In this document: positions 1-5,942 of the stretch, one piece after another | How the letters are laid out: the number at the start of each line of letters is the position of its first letter | How positions within the stretch are numbered: position 1 is the stretch's first letter | Origin: CAYJHC01 sp964369805 | GTDB taxonomy: Bacteria > Bacillota > Clostridia > Peptostreptococcales > Anaerovoracaceae | Length of the DNA stretch: 5,988 nt | Assembly (NCBI GenBank): GCA_964369805.1 | Contig: CAYJFM010000064.1 | Coordinates: 1-5,988, forward strand | Reading direction: 5' to 3' | The notes under the pieces: model-generated | Databases searched by the model: none | Told to the model about the DNA's origin: nothing | What the model saw: only the letters and a program-made list of their open reading frames with translations | Position numbers and translations under genes: made by a program

Positions 1-352
1 AAATGGTTTTTGAGTATTATTAAAATTATTTTTTTACTGAATTGAAAAACTAAATGCAAGGAAATTCTGAATTAAACTTTCACAATAGTCTAACATCACA
101 AACAAAACTCCTCTCAAAGCGTATGTATATTTCATAAAAAACAGAAGTATATGAAGTCAAATGTATCCCAACAAAAGGCACTTTAGTTAACTCAACGCTT
201 CAACTTAACTGCTGCTTCAGTATTAACATTCTTCACAAGGCACAATTTCAAAAAAATTTCCAAATAAAGTTATATTCAACTTGGATGTGTTGGTACAACT
301 TGAGCAGATTGCTACTAAGTGTAGGACCCCACCTTCTCTTTATCTTCTCATT
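1..352. other. Intergenic or eroded region, no gene supported
   Basis: This AT-rich stretch lies beyond the 3' end of the TetR gene. I see no open frame with a start codon and ribosome site, no clear RNA gene and no insertion-sequence ends. A weak bulged stem (TTAACTG at 205-211 with CAGTATTAA at 218-226) is present but has no U-tract. On the minus strand, 339-226 is open for 38 codons without an ATG, GTG or TTG near its beginning and contains two CxxC pairs; it may be chance or the relic of a small zinc-binding protein. I find no convincing terminator for the TetR gene here. Confidence 0.5.
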
Positions 353-1072
353 TTAATTTATCCCTGCTTCTATTTCTATTTTATGAAAATCAAGTTTCTC
401 ATTTAATACTTCTCTATGATCTTCTCTAACAAAATAGTACATGCTATATATGATGTATATTAACGTTTGGTGATAAAGCTTTTTGCTTGGCCTGTACAGG
501 TCACTTTTTACTATGTCATTTAAAACCATCTTTGTATACCCAATATGGATGTGGTTAATGTATTCTAAATGCTCCAACTTAATAGATCCTTCTTCTACAC
601 ATTTGTCTAGAACAAATTTACCTCTATTTTGTGTTTTATCTAGATTTAGCATTAACTCAATAAGCGAATTGTTGTGAGGATATTTATCTGGAAACATCTC
701 ATAGTATTCTTTGAACAGGTTGTGTTTATCTGTCTGTGCAATTGCAGAGTAAAACACATTATAAAAAATAAAAGGTTTTTTAAAAGCATGTTTCAAAAAA
801 ATTTCCCACATTACTATATAAACTTCTAGGCCCGTATCAGCTTTTTTTGCAGCTCTAGAAAGATCTAAAGCATAGTCTTCTGTAAAATATATGGATGCTG
901 TGTTTTCTAAGTGATCCATTCCGTCAAAATAGTTATAGATACTTCCCGCATTGAATCCTGCTGCTTCTGCTACTGATCTTGCAGACAGCTTGTAATTAGG
1001 GTCAGCTTTCATTATTTTTATTGCTTCAGTAATAAAAGACGATTTATTTTTTAGCTTCCTATTTGTATTCAT
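353..1072 (-). CDS. TetR/AcrR-family transcriptional regulator
   Basis: This 239-residue protein has the size and layout of a TetR-family repressor. The N-terminal helix-turn-helix spans about residues 12-55: a first helix (SSFITEAIKIM), then LSARSVAEAAGFNAGSIYNYF, which matches the family pattern of an Ala-rich helix, a Gly turn and a recognition helix ending in YxYF. The rest is helical, aromatic-rich and not recognisable by motif, as usual for the ligand-binding and dimerisation half. The start is the ATG at 1072, preceded on the minus strand by AAGGGAG (1083-1077) only 4 bases away, slightly tight; the next Met is residue 21, inside the first helix, too late. The gene is divergent from the reductase/transporter operon, and paired inverted repeats lie over that operon's promoter, so it probably represses the operon and responds to the substrate or a product. 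The ligand cannot be read from sequence. Family is certain; target and effector are inferred. Confidence 0.9.
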   Translation of the reverse strand: MNTNRKLKNKSSFITEAIKIMKADPNYKLSARSVAEAAGFNAGSIYNYFDGMDHLENTASIYFTEDYALDLSRAAKKADTGLEVYIVMWEIFLKHAFKKPFIFYNVFYSAIAQTDKHNLFKEYYEMFPDKYPHNNSLIELMLNLDKTQNRGKFVLDKCVEEGSIKLEHLEYINHIHIGYTKMVLNDIVKSDLYRPSKKLYHQTLIYIIYSMYYFVREDHREVLNEKLDFHKIEIEAGIN

Positions 1073-1156
1073 TCCGCTCCCTTCATAGTATGCTTTTCAA
1101 ACCGAATTGCATTCATTGCTAAACTGTAACTTGTTTTCAGCACAAGCATATCATTG

Positions 1157-1185
1157 ATTATATCAAATTCGTTTTTTTTAATCAA
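1157..1185 (-). promoter_or_regulatory. Candidate promoter of the TetR gene
   Basis: Read on the minus strand, TTGATT (1185-1180) and a perfect TATAAT (1162-1157) are separated by 17 bases, a sigma-A-type arrangement with a 4/6 match at -35. Transcription would begin near 1150, giving a leader of about 80 bases before the TetR start codon. A short stem (TTCGTT 1168-1173 with AACGAA 1184-1189) lies across the spacer; its meaning is unclear. AT-rich DNA yields such matches by chance, so this remains a candidate. Confidence 0.5.
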
Positions 1186-1212
1186 CGAAAAGGCTCTTTT
1201 TATTAAACGCAT

Positions 1213-1242
1213 ACACTATTCACACTATTCCTACACTACTTC
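1213..1242. repeat. Short tandem repeat, ACACTATTC unit
   Basis: Two perfect adjacent copies of ACACTATTC (1213-1221 and 1222-1230) are followed after two bases by a degenerate third (ACACTACTTC, 1233-1242). The array lies upstream of the candidate TetR promoter and about 110 bases upstream of the operon promoter. It could be a repeated protein-binding site or simple sequence slippage; nothing in the window settles which. Confidence 0.45.
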
Positions 1243-1349
1243 TCATCAAATTCTAATTCCACATTATACCCTTCCATACTCATATCTCATAACAATAATG
1301 TTTTATTTTATAATTACTTTGCCAATAATCATAAAAAGTTGCTATTTCC

Positions 1350-1376
1350 TTGACATTTATTTAACCAAGTTATAAT
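1350..1376 (+). promoter_or_regulatory. Candidate promoter of the reductase-transporter operon
   Basis: A perfect TTGACA (1350-1355) and a perfect TATAAT (1371-1376) lie 15 bases apart, two short of the optimum. An overlapping alternative -10, TAATAT at 1373-1378 (4/6), gives a 17-base spacer with the same -35 box. Either way transcription would start around 1383-1386, leaving an untranslated leader of about 75-80 bases before the TTG start at 1462. The inverted repeats at 1363-1388 and 1393-1408 cover the -10 and early transcribed region, where a repressor would block it. Confidence 0.7.
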
Positions 1377-1388
1377 ATGAACTTGTTT
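1363..1388. promoter_or_regulatory. Inverted repeat over the -10 box, candidate operator 1
   Basis: The arms AACCAAGTT (1363-1371) and AACTTGTTT (1380-1388) pair at 8 of 9 positions around an 8-base centre that holds most of the -10 box. A protein bound here would cover the core promoter. The right part (ATGAAC-TT-GTT, 1377-1387) also shares its half-site with the perfect palindrome that follows, at a 17-base offset. It is a plausible binding site for the divergently encoded TetR protein, although AT-rich promoter DNA can show such symmetry by chance. Confidence 0.45.
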
Positions 1389-1392
1389 AAAT

Positions 1393-1408
1393 AATGAACA
1401 CGTTCATT
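1393..1408. promoter_or_regulatory. Perfect palindrome AATGAAC-AC-GTTCATT, candidate operator 2
   Basis: Two perfect 7-base arms around a 2-base centre make a 16-base operator-like palindrome about 10-25 bases downstream of the predicted transcription start. Size and symmetry fit TetR-family operators, and the neighbouring divergent gene encodes such a protein. It cannot act as a terminator: the 2-base loop is too tight and no U-tract follows. Binding by the neighbouring regulator is inferred, not shown. Confidence 0.6.
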
Positions 1409-1446
1409 TAACGATGTGTTTGTATCACCTAATCAATAAAACATAT

Positions 1447-1454
1447 AAGGAGGT
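1447..1454 (+). promoter_or_regulatory. Ribosome binding site that fixes a TTG start
   Basis: AAGGAGGT is a near-ideal Shine-Dalgarno sequence ending 7 bases before TTG at 1462. The upstream in-frame ATG at 1414 has no such signal and would add 16 residues (MCLYHLINKTYKEVKI) unlike the family's usual beginning. Starting at TTG gives MNLKLGNFYVKDINFG, which looks like the normal N-terminus of this family. Confidence 0.9.
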
Positions 1455-1461
1455 CAAAATA

Positions 1462-2784
1462 TTGAATCTTAAACTAGGTAATTTTTATGTTAAAGACATA
1501 AATTTTGGAGAAAAAACAGAGTTCAAGGATAGCGTGCTTACTATCAATAAAGCTGAAGCTATCCAGTTTATCATGGAAGACACTAGAATAACCGAGTGTG
1601 ATCTAGTAATAGCTAAGCCTGGAGACGAAAAAAGACTTGTGCCTGTAAAAGCTGCTGTTGAAGCTAGGTGCAAAGTAGAGGGTGGTACCCTCTATCCAGG
1701 TATTGTAAATGACATTGTACCTGCTGGCGAAGGGGTAACTTATTGTCTTAAAGGAATGAGTATTCTGTCTATCGGAAAGCACTACGGTGGGTTCCAAGAT
1801 GGATTAATTGATATGAGTGGTGAAGGAGCAAAATATAGCTACTTTTCAACTTTAATCAATTTGTGTATAGTTGCTGATACAAATGAAGAGCACGAGAGAT
1901 ATGAACAGCAAAAAAGAAACCTTGCACTACGCTGGGCTGGAATTAGATTATCTGAATACCTAGGCGAAGCAGTAAGAGATCTTTCTCCAGAAGATGAAGA
2001 AATATACTCACTTAACCCAGTTACTGAAAGAAGTGCTGAAGAAAGCTTACCTAAGGTAGTTTATATTACTCAACTAGACTCACAAATGAAAATTCTTGGA
2101 TATAACACTTTAGTATACGGTTGGGATGCTAATAGAATGCTGCCTTCATTTATTCATCCAAATGAAATCTTAGATGGTGCTATTACTGGTGGTAGTTTTA
2201 CTCCAAGTTCAAGTGTTTTTTCGACATACGATATGACAAATAACCCTACAATTAAAAGGTTATATAAAGAGCATGGTAAAACAATAAACTTCCTCGGTGT
2301 TATTATTGACAATAACAGTGCAGAATATGAGGAAAAGAAACGTACTACAATGATGAGTGTTAATCTTGCTAAGAACTTAGGTGCAAAAGCAGCTATAGTT
2401 AATGAACATGCTTACGGAAATCCTGATGCTGACTTTGTCGCTACACTAGCTGCTCTAAAAGATGCAGGTATTACAGCAGTGGGAATTACAGCTGAGTGCA
2501 CAGGTCGTGATGGAGCTTCTCAACCATTAGTAACCTTAGATGAAAAGGCTGATGCAATTGTATCCACTGGAAATGTATCTGAGTTAATCGAACTTCCTCC
2601 AATGAAAGAGATAGTTGGTGAACTTAAGTCATTAAACAGAGATGGCTTTGCAGGTGCTTGGGGAAGCGATGAACTCTTAGGTCCATCAGTTCGTGAAGAT
2701 GGTTCAATAATAATGGAAAACAACTCAATTTATATTGGGGATATGACAACTGGATTTTCAGTTAAAACAGTAAAGGAGTTCTAA
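1462..2784 (+). CDS. grdI: Betaine/sarcosine-type reductase component B, alpha subunit
   Basis: This 440-residue protein belongs to the GrdE/GrdG/GrdI family, the substrate-binding partner of selenoprotein B in the Stickland-type reductases. PB activates the amine and moves its carboxymethyl group onto the selenocysteine of protein A; with betaine, trimethylamine is released. Family landmarks are the N-terminal NFYVKDINFG, DMSGEGAKYSYFS (118-129), LPSFIHPNEILDGAI (227-241), NFLGVII (276-282), YGNPDADF (318-325), GRDGAS (348-353) and DAIVSTGN (364-371). Glycine-specific GrdE is, as I recall, cleaved at a Cys near residue 242 to form a pyruvoyl group. The matching segment here, GGSFTPSSS (243-251), has no Cys, so the chain probably stays intact, as described for the betaine and sarcosine alpha subunits. 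A start at TTG is supported by the strong ribosome site. The stop lies 2 bases before the next gene, whose ribosome site is inside this reading frame, so translation is probably coupled. Family assignment is firm; betaine rather than sarcosine rests mainly on the transporter next door. Confidence 0.85.
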   Translation: MNLKLGNFYVKDINFGEKTEFKDSVLTINKAEAIQFIMEDTRITECDLVIAKPGDEKRLVPVKAAVEARCKVEGGTLYPGIVNDIVPAGEGVTYCLKGMSILSIGKHYGGFQDGLIDMSGEGAKYSYFSTLINLCIVADTNEEHERYEQQKRNLALRWAGIRLSEYLGEAVRDLSPEDEEIYSLNPVTERSAEESLPKVVYITQLDSQMKILGYNTLVYGWDANRMLPSFIHPNEILDGAITGGSFTPSSSVFSTYDMTNNPTIKRLYKEHGKTINFLGVIIDNNSAEYEEKKRTTMMSVNLAKNLGAKAAIVNEHAYGNPDADFVATLAALKDAGITAVGITAECTGRDGASQPLVTLDEKADAIVSTGNVSELIELPPMKEIVGELKSLNRDGFAGAWGSDELLGPSVREDGSIIMENNSIYIGDMTTGFSVKTVKEF

Positions 2785-2786
2785 GA

Positions 2787-4100
2787 ATGAAAAAATTAAA
2801 ATGCGTAATTTATTTAAATCAGTTCTTTGCTCAAGTTGGCGGAGAAGACATGGCTGACTATAAACCTGAAATTCGAGAAGGTGCAATTGGGCCAGGCTTA
2901 ATGTACCAAACTGTTTTAGGGGAAGAAGTAGAGATTTCTCACACTATTATATGTGGGGACAACTATATGGGTTCTAATACAGAAGATGCGATTGAAGATA
3001 TTCTAAAGAAACTAGAAGGAATTGAGTTTGATATGTTCTTCGCTGGTCCAGCTTTTAGGGCCGGTAGATATGGCGTTGCTTGCGGAACTATCGCTAAAGC
3101 CATCTCAGAAAAGTTCAATGTCCCAGTATACTCATCTATGAACGACGAAAACCCAGGGGTTGAAATGTTTAGAAAAAGTATGATTATTTTCAAAGGTGGA
3201 GCTAGTGCTGCAGCCATGAGAAAAGATGTCACTGTTATGGTTAATTATGCACTAAGAGCTGCAAAAGGGGATGAAGTGCTTTGGGCTTCTGAGGAAAACT
3301 ATTTTGGTAGAGGGTTAAGACACCAAGTTTTCCCAACAAAAAAAGTAAAAGCTTCAGATAGAGCTGTAGATATGCTTTTAGCTAGAATCCAAGGCCTTCC
3401 ATGGGAAACTGAGCTTCCTATTGAACCAGTAGATAGAGTTGAACCAGCTGCCCCTATTAAAAACATCAAAAATGCAAGAATAGCAGTTTTAAATACAGGT
3501 GGTATAATTCCTATAGATAACCCAGATAAAATCCAATCTGCAAGTGCTACTAGATGGGGAAAATACAGCGTAAATGGAATCGATAGACTAGAGAGTGGAG
3601 TGTATAAAACTATTCATGCAGGCTTTGATCCTACAGAGGCAGATCAAAATCCTAACATTATTGTTCCTATTGATGTTCTTAGAGAGTTAGAGAAAGAAAA
3701 TGAAATAGGAGAGCTTTATGATTACTTCTATACCACTGTAGGTACAGGTACTACTCAAAGTGAAGCTAGCAGAATGGCTATTGAGATTTCTGAAGAACTA
3801 AAAGAAGCTAAGATTGATGGTGTAATTATGGTATCAACTTGAGGAACTTGCACACGTTGCGGAGCAACAATGGTAAAAGAAATCGAGAAAAAAGGATTCC
3901 CAATTGTACATATGATAAATTTGATTCCTGTAGCAAAATCTGTTGGTTCAAATCGTATGGTTGAAACTGTTTCAATACCATACCCTCTTGGTAACCCAGC
4001 ATTAACAAAGGACGAAGAACATGCAATGAGATACAACAAAGTAAAAGCAGCCTTACATTCACTAACAGTAGCTATTGAGAATCAAGAGATTTTCAAATAG
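2787..4100 (+). CDS. grdH: Betaine/sarcosine-type reductase selenoprotein B, beta subunit (UGA = Sec)
   Basis: One 437-residue selenoprotein, read through an in-frame UGA at residue 352. A standard translation would break it into a 351-residue front and a 76-residue tail starting at the ATG at 3870. It is the GrdB/GrdF/GrdH family: the catalytic subunit of component B, cytoplasmic, attacking the substrate with its selenol. Family landmarks are the start MKKLKCVIYLNQFFAQVGGE, IICGDNY (about 54-60), FFAGPAFRAGRYGVACG (83-99), ENPGVEMF (121-128), the Ser/Ala-rich stretch ending in AAAMRK (136-141), NTGGIIP (236-242), SASATRWGKY (250-259) and YFYTTVGTGTT. The active site VSTUGTCTRCGATM carries the expected UxxCxxC pattern. 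The tail (VHMINLIPVAKSVGSNR, IPYPLGNP) matches the family's C-terminus, and total length is normal. AAAGGAG at 2772-2778 lies 8 bases before the ATG. Expression needs SelA, SelB, selC and SelD, none of them here. Distinguishing betaine (grdH) from sarcosine (grdF) is inference from context. Confidence 0.9.
3840..3868 (+). promoter_or_regulatory. UGA selenocysteine codon with candidate SECIS hairpin
   Basis: The UGA at 3840-3842 is followed by GTTGC (3856-3860), loop GGA and GCAAC (3864-3868), a 5-bp stem starting 13 bases after the codon. Bacterial SECIS elements lie in the coding sequence just downstream of UGA, so placement fits. The loop is only 3 bases; TTGC (3848-3851) could pair instead with GCAA (3864-3867) to leave a 12-base apical loop. 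Clostridial SECIS elements are poorly conserved, so the exact fold is uncertain, but recoding itself is well supported by the protein on both sides. Confidence 0.6.
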
Positions 4101-4109
4101 TCTGCACAC

Positions 4110-4157
4110 TTGAAAAGCTAGCAATAGTAGTAAGTGCTCACTTTGCTGGCTTTTCAA
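4110..4157 (+). terminator. Long intergenic hairpin between selenoprotein and transporter genes, possible attenuator
   Basis: TTGAAAAGCTAGCAA (4110-4124) pairs with TTGCTGGCTTTTCAA (4143-4157) over 15 positions with one G-U pair, around an 18-base loop. The stem core GCTAGC/GCTGGC followed by TTTTC looks like an intrinsic terminator with a short, partly paired U-run. I see no new promoter before the transporter gene at 4190, so the hairpin may act as a leaky terminator or RNA-processing site that lowers transporter expression relative to the reductase. Pairing is visible; function is inferred. Confidence 0.6.
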
Positions 4158-4189
4158 AATCAAACTATTTACAAACAAGGAGAAATACG

Positions 4190-5707
4190 ATGTCAAAAGA
4201 AAATAATAAAAATAAATTTTCGTTGTTAGGAGAACATAGCCGAGTAATTCTAATCGGAATGATAGCTATAGTTGCTGTAGTTATTGTAGCAGGTATTGTT
4301 AACCCTGAAGGCTTTGCTGCTGCAACTAGCGCAATGACCGGTTTTATTGTAGGAAATTTTGGGTGGTGGCTAACAATAAGTATTGTTACTTTTGCTGTTT
4401 TTGCAATTGGAGTAGCTATTTCAAAATATGGTAATATAAAGCTTGGGAAAAATGATGATGCTCCTGAATATAGCTTTTTCACTTGGTTTTGCATGCTATT
4501 CAGCTGTGGACTAGGAGTAGCTCTTTACTTCTGGGGAGTAGGTGAGCCAATGTCTCACTTTATGGCTCCACCTTATTTAGCAGAACCTGAAACAATAGAA
4601 GCTGCTTCTGTTGCTTTACAAATTACAAACCTTCATTACGGAATAACAATGTGGGGAGCATTCGGTACAGTTGGACTTATTCTAGCATACTTCGCTTTCA
4701 GAAAGGATCAACCTTTAACTGTATCCAGCGGTCTTTACGGATTACTAGGTGATAGAGCATATGGTAAAACTGGTACAGTAGTTAATTTTCTAACTGTGTT
4801 TGCCACAGTTGGAGGAGTATCGACCAGTGTAGGTATGGGTGTTATGCAACTTCGATATGGTGCTAACTGGCTTACAGGGATTGAAATTACAGATATTATG
4901 GTTGCTGGCATATTCATTGTGTTATTAATTGTTTATACAATTACTGCTGCAAGTGGTGTAAACAAAGGTATTAAGTATTTAAGTACGTTCAATATGTATA
5001 TAGCTTTTGCTCTGCTAGCATTTGTTTTTATCGCAGGTCCTACAGTCTTCCAACTAGAAATTATGGTACAATCTTCATTTGAAATGATAAATAATCTTCC
5101 AACATTAGTTAGTTTCTTAGACCCAGGTGATGAAACTGGTGGATGGACAGCAGGATGGTCAGTATTCTACTGGTGCTGGCACATGTCATGGGCACCTTTT
5201 GTTGGTGGTTTTGTAGCAAGAATATCTAGAGGGAGAACAATTAGAGAGTTTGTACTTGGAGTGCTTGGAGCGCCTATTCTATTTACAATCGTTTGGTTTG
5301 GTGTTTTTGGAGGCTCTGGTATCTTCTATCAAATGCAAGGGGTAGATATCTTCGGAAGTATGGCAGAAGATACAACAGCAGGAATCTTTATGCTATTTGA
5401 ACAGCTACCATTATCCAAGCTTCTTGGAGTGATACTGTTCATTAACTTACTTACTTTCCTAGCTACTTCTGCAAACTCAGCAGCTCTTTATAGTGCTGTA
5501 ATAGTTTCTAACGGAAACACCAATCCAAAAGCTCCAATGATTGTTCTTTGGGCACTAGCAATTGGTTTAGTTGGGTTAGTATTAATGCTTAGTGGTGGTC
5601 TTGGAGCTCTTCAATCAGCGGCCGTTGCATCTGGATCAATCTTCTCAGTAATTATGATTGCAATGATTGCGTCATTCTTCAAATCAGTTAAGACAGAAAA
5701 ATTATAA
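4190..5707 (+). CDS. BCCT-family betaine/carnitine/choline-type transporter
   Basis: A 505-residue inner-membrane protein with about 12 hydrophobic helices, the normal core for the BCCT family, which imports quaternary ammonium compounds. Family signatures are the glycine-rich GLGVALYFWGVGEP (107-120), HYGITMW (149-155), YGLLGDRAYG (183-192), the hallmark FYWCWHMSWAPFVGGFVARISRGRTIREF (326-354) and FLATSANSAA (423-432). Thr426-Ser427 match the pair that binds sodium in BetP, so sodium coupling is likely. The cage that surrounds betaine in BetP (Trp189, Trp194, Tyr197, Trp374, by memory) reads Tyr150, Trp155, Phe158 and His331 here, so specificity may differ. The third Gly of the usual GxGxG is Ala111. 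Both tails are short, without the long C-terminal osmosensing extension of BetP, which suits uptake for catabolism rather than osmoprotection. AAGGAG (4177-4182) lies 7 bases before the ATG. Probably co-transcribed with the two reductase genes through the intervening hairpin, supplying their substrate. Confidence 0.92.
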   Translation: MSKENNKNKFSLLGEHSRVILIGMIAIVAVVIVAGIVNPEGFAAATSAMTGFIVGNFGWWLTISIVTFAVFAIGVAISKYGNIKLGKNDDAPEYSFFTWFCMLFSCGLGVALYFWGVGEPMSHFMAPPYLAEPETIEAASVALQITNLHYGITMWGAFGTVGLILAYFAFRKDQPLTVSSGLYGLLGDRAYGKTGTVVNFLTVFATVGGVSTSVGMGVMQLRYGANWLTGIEITDIMVAGIFIVLLIVYTITAASGVNKGIKYLSTFNMYIAFALLAFVFIAGPTVFQLEIMVQSSFEMINNLPTLVSFLDPGDETGGWTAGWSVFYWCWHMSWAPFVGGFVARISRGRTIREFVLGVLGAPILFTIVWFGVFGGSGIFYQMQGVDIFGSMAEDTTAGIFMLFEQLPLSKLLGVILFINLLTFLATSANSAALYSAVIVSNGNTNPKAPMIVLWALAIGLVGLVLMLSGGLGALQSAAVASGSIFSVIMIAMIASFFKSVKTEKL

Positions 5708-5731
5708 TCTAATATTTATCAAAGCCTTGTT

Positions 5732-5749
5732 GCTAGTATTAAAACTAGC
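5732..5749 (+). repeat. Small inverted repeat after the transporter gene
   Basis: GCTAGT (5732-5737) and ACTAGC (5744-5749) form a perfect 6-bp stem with a 6-base loop, 24 bases past the stop codon. No U-tract follows, so it is unlikely to terminate alone. Its GCTAG core resembles that of the hairpin upstream of the same gene. It could stabilise the 3' end of the transcript. Confidence 0.4.
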
Positions 5750-5770
5750 TGAAAGCAATAAAATTAAATA

Positions 5771-5810
5771 TCAAAAGAAAGCCACCTACTAATGGTGGTT
5801 TTTCTTTTGA
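5771..5810 (+). terminator. Probable intrinsic terminator of the operon
   Basis: TCAAAAGAAAGCCACC (5771-5786) pairs with GGTGGTTTTTCTTTTGA (5794-5810) around a 7-base loop, with one G-U pair and one bulged U. The GC-rich CCACC/GGTGG top followed by TTTTT is the usual Firmicute terminator pattern, and the A-rich 5' side could let it work weakly in the opposite direction. It lies about 60 bases after the transporter stop codon. Confidence 0.85.
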
Positions 5811-5836
5811 AATCACACTCCAAAGGATATGATTTC
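5809..5836. repeat. Inverted repeat GAAATCA/TGATTTC
   Basis: GAAATCA (5809-5815) and TGATTTC (5830-5836) are perfect complements; TCC (5819-5821) and GGA (5825-5827) can pair inside the loop. The repeat overlaps the last two bases of the preceding terminator and has no U-tract of its own. Role unknown; it could be chance. Confidence 0.35.
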
Positions 5837-5856
5837 AGAGTTTAGAGTTTAGAGTT
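5837..5856. repeat. Tandem 7-base repeat, AGAGTTT unit
   Basis: AGAGTTT is present at 5837-5843 and 5844-5850, with a third copy missing its last base at 5851-5856. It directly follows the GAAATCA/TGATTTC inverted repeat, in the space between the operon terminator and the tRNA terminator. Slippage in non-coding DNA is the simplest explanation. Confidence 0.5.
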
Positions 5857-5905
5857 AATAAATTTTAAAACAGACTCTATGAATAATCATCAAATGAAAT
5901 TATAT

Positions 5906-5936
5906 AAAAAAAAGACACTCAGCTGAGTGTCTTTTT
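5906..5936 (-). terminator. Near-symmetric terminator serving the tRNA transcript
   Basis: GACACTCAGCTGAGTGTC (5914-5931) is a perfect 18-base palindrome that folds as a 7-bp stem with an AGCT loop. It is flanked by A8 (5906-5913) on the left and T5 (5932-5936) on the right. On the minus strand this is a hairpin followed by eight U, starting 11 bases after the tRNA 3' end, so it should terminate the tRNA transcript. On the plus strand five U follow, so it can also catch readthrough from the transporter operon. Confidence 0.9.
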
Positions 5937-5942
5937 CAAATA

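Noticed and set aside
1154..1375. 73-codon plus-strand open frame in the divergent intergenic region
   Set aside because: No ribosome site, low-complexity Ile/Tyr/Phe composition typical of AT-rich non-coding DNA, and it overlaps both candidate promoters.
1384..1461. Riboswitch in the operon leader
   Set aside because: The leader is only about 75-80 bases and its early part is operator palindrome; I see no conserved aptamer core or terminator/antiterminator pair.
3840..3842. Nonsense mutation or pseudogene in the reductase gene
   Set aside because: The stop is UGA, exactly at the family's selenocysteine position, and sequence on both sides is intact and family-like.
3870..4100. Separate 76-residue protein beginning at the ATG at 3870
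   Set aside because: The sequence is the normal C-terminus of selenoprotein B, and the frame is continuous through the UGA and the UxxCxxC motif. The nearby GGAG is better explained by the Gly-Ala codons.
4165..4494. Minus-strand open frames opposite the transporter and selenoprotein genes
   Set aside because: They lie antisense to strongly supported coding regions and have no recognisable domain or ribosome site, so they look like shadow frames.
5732..5856. CRISPR or mobile-element ends in the cluster of repeats after the transporter gene
   Set aside because: The repeats are short, different from one another and lack regular spacers or target duplications; terminators and simple slippage explain them.
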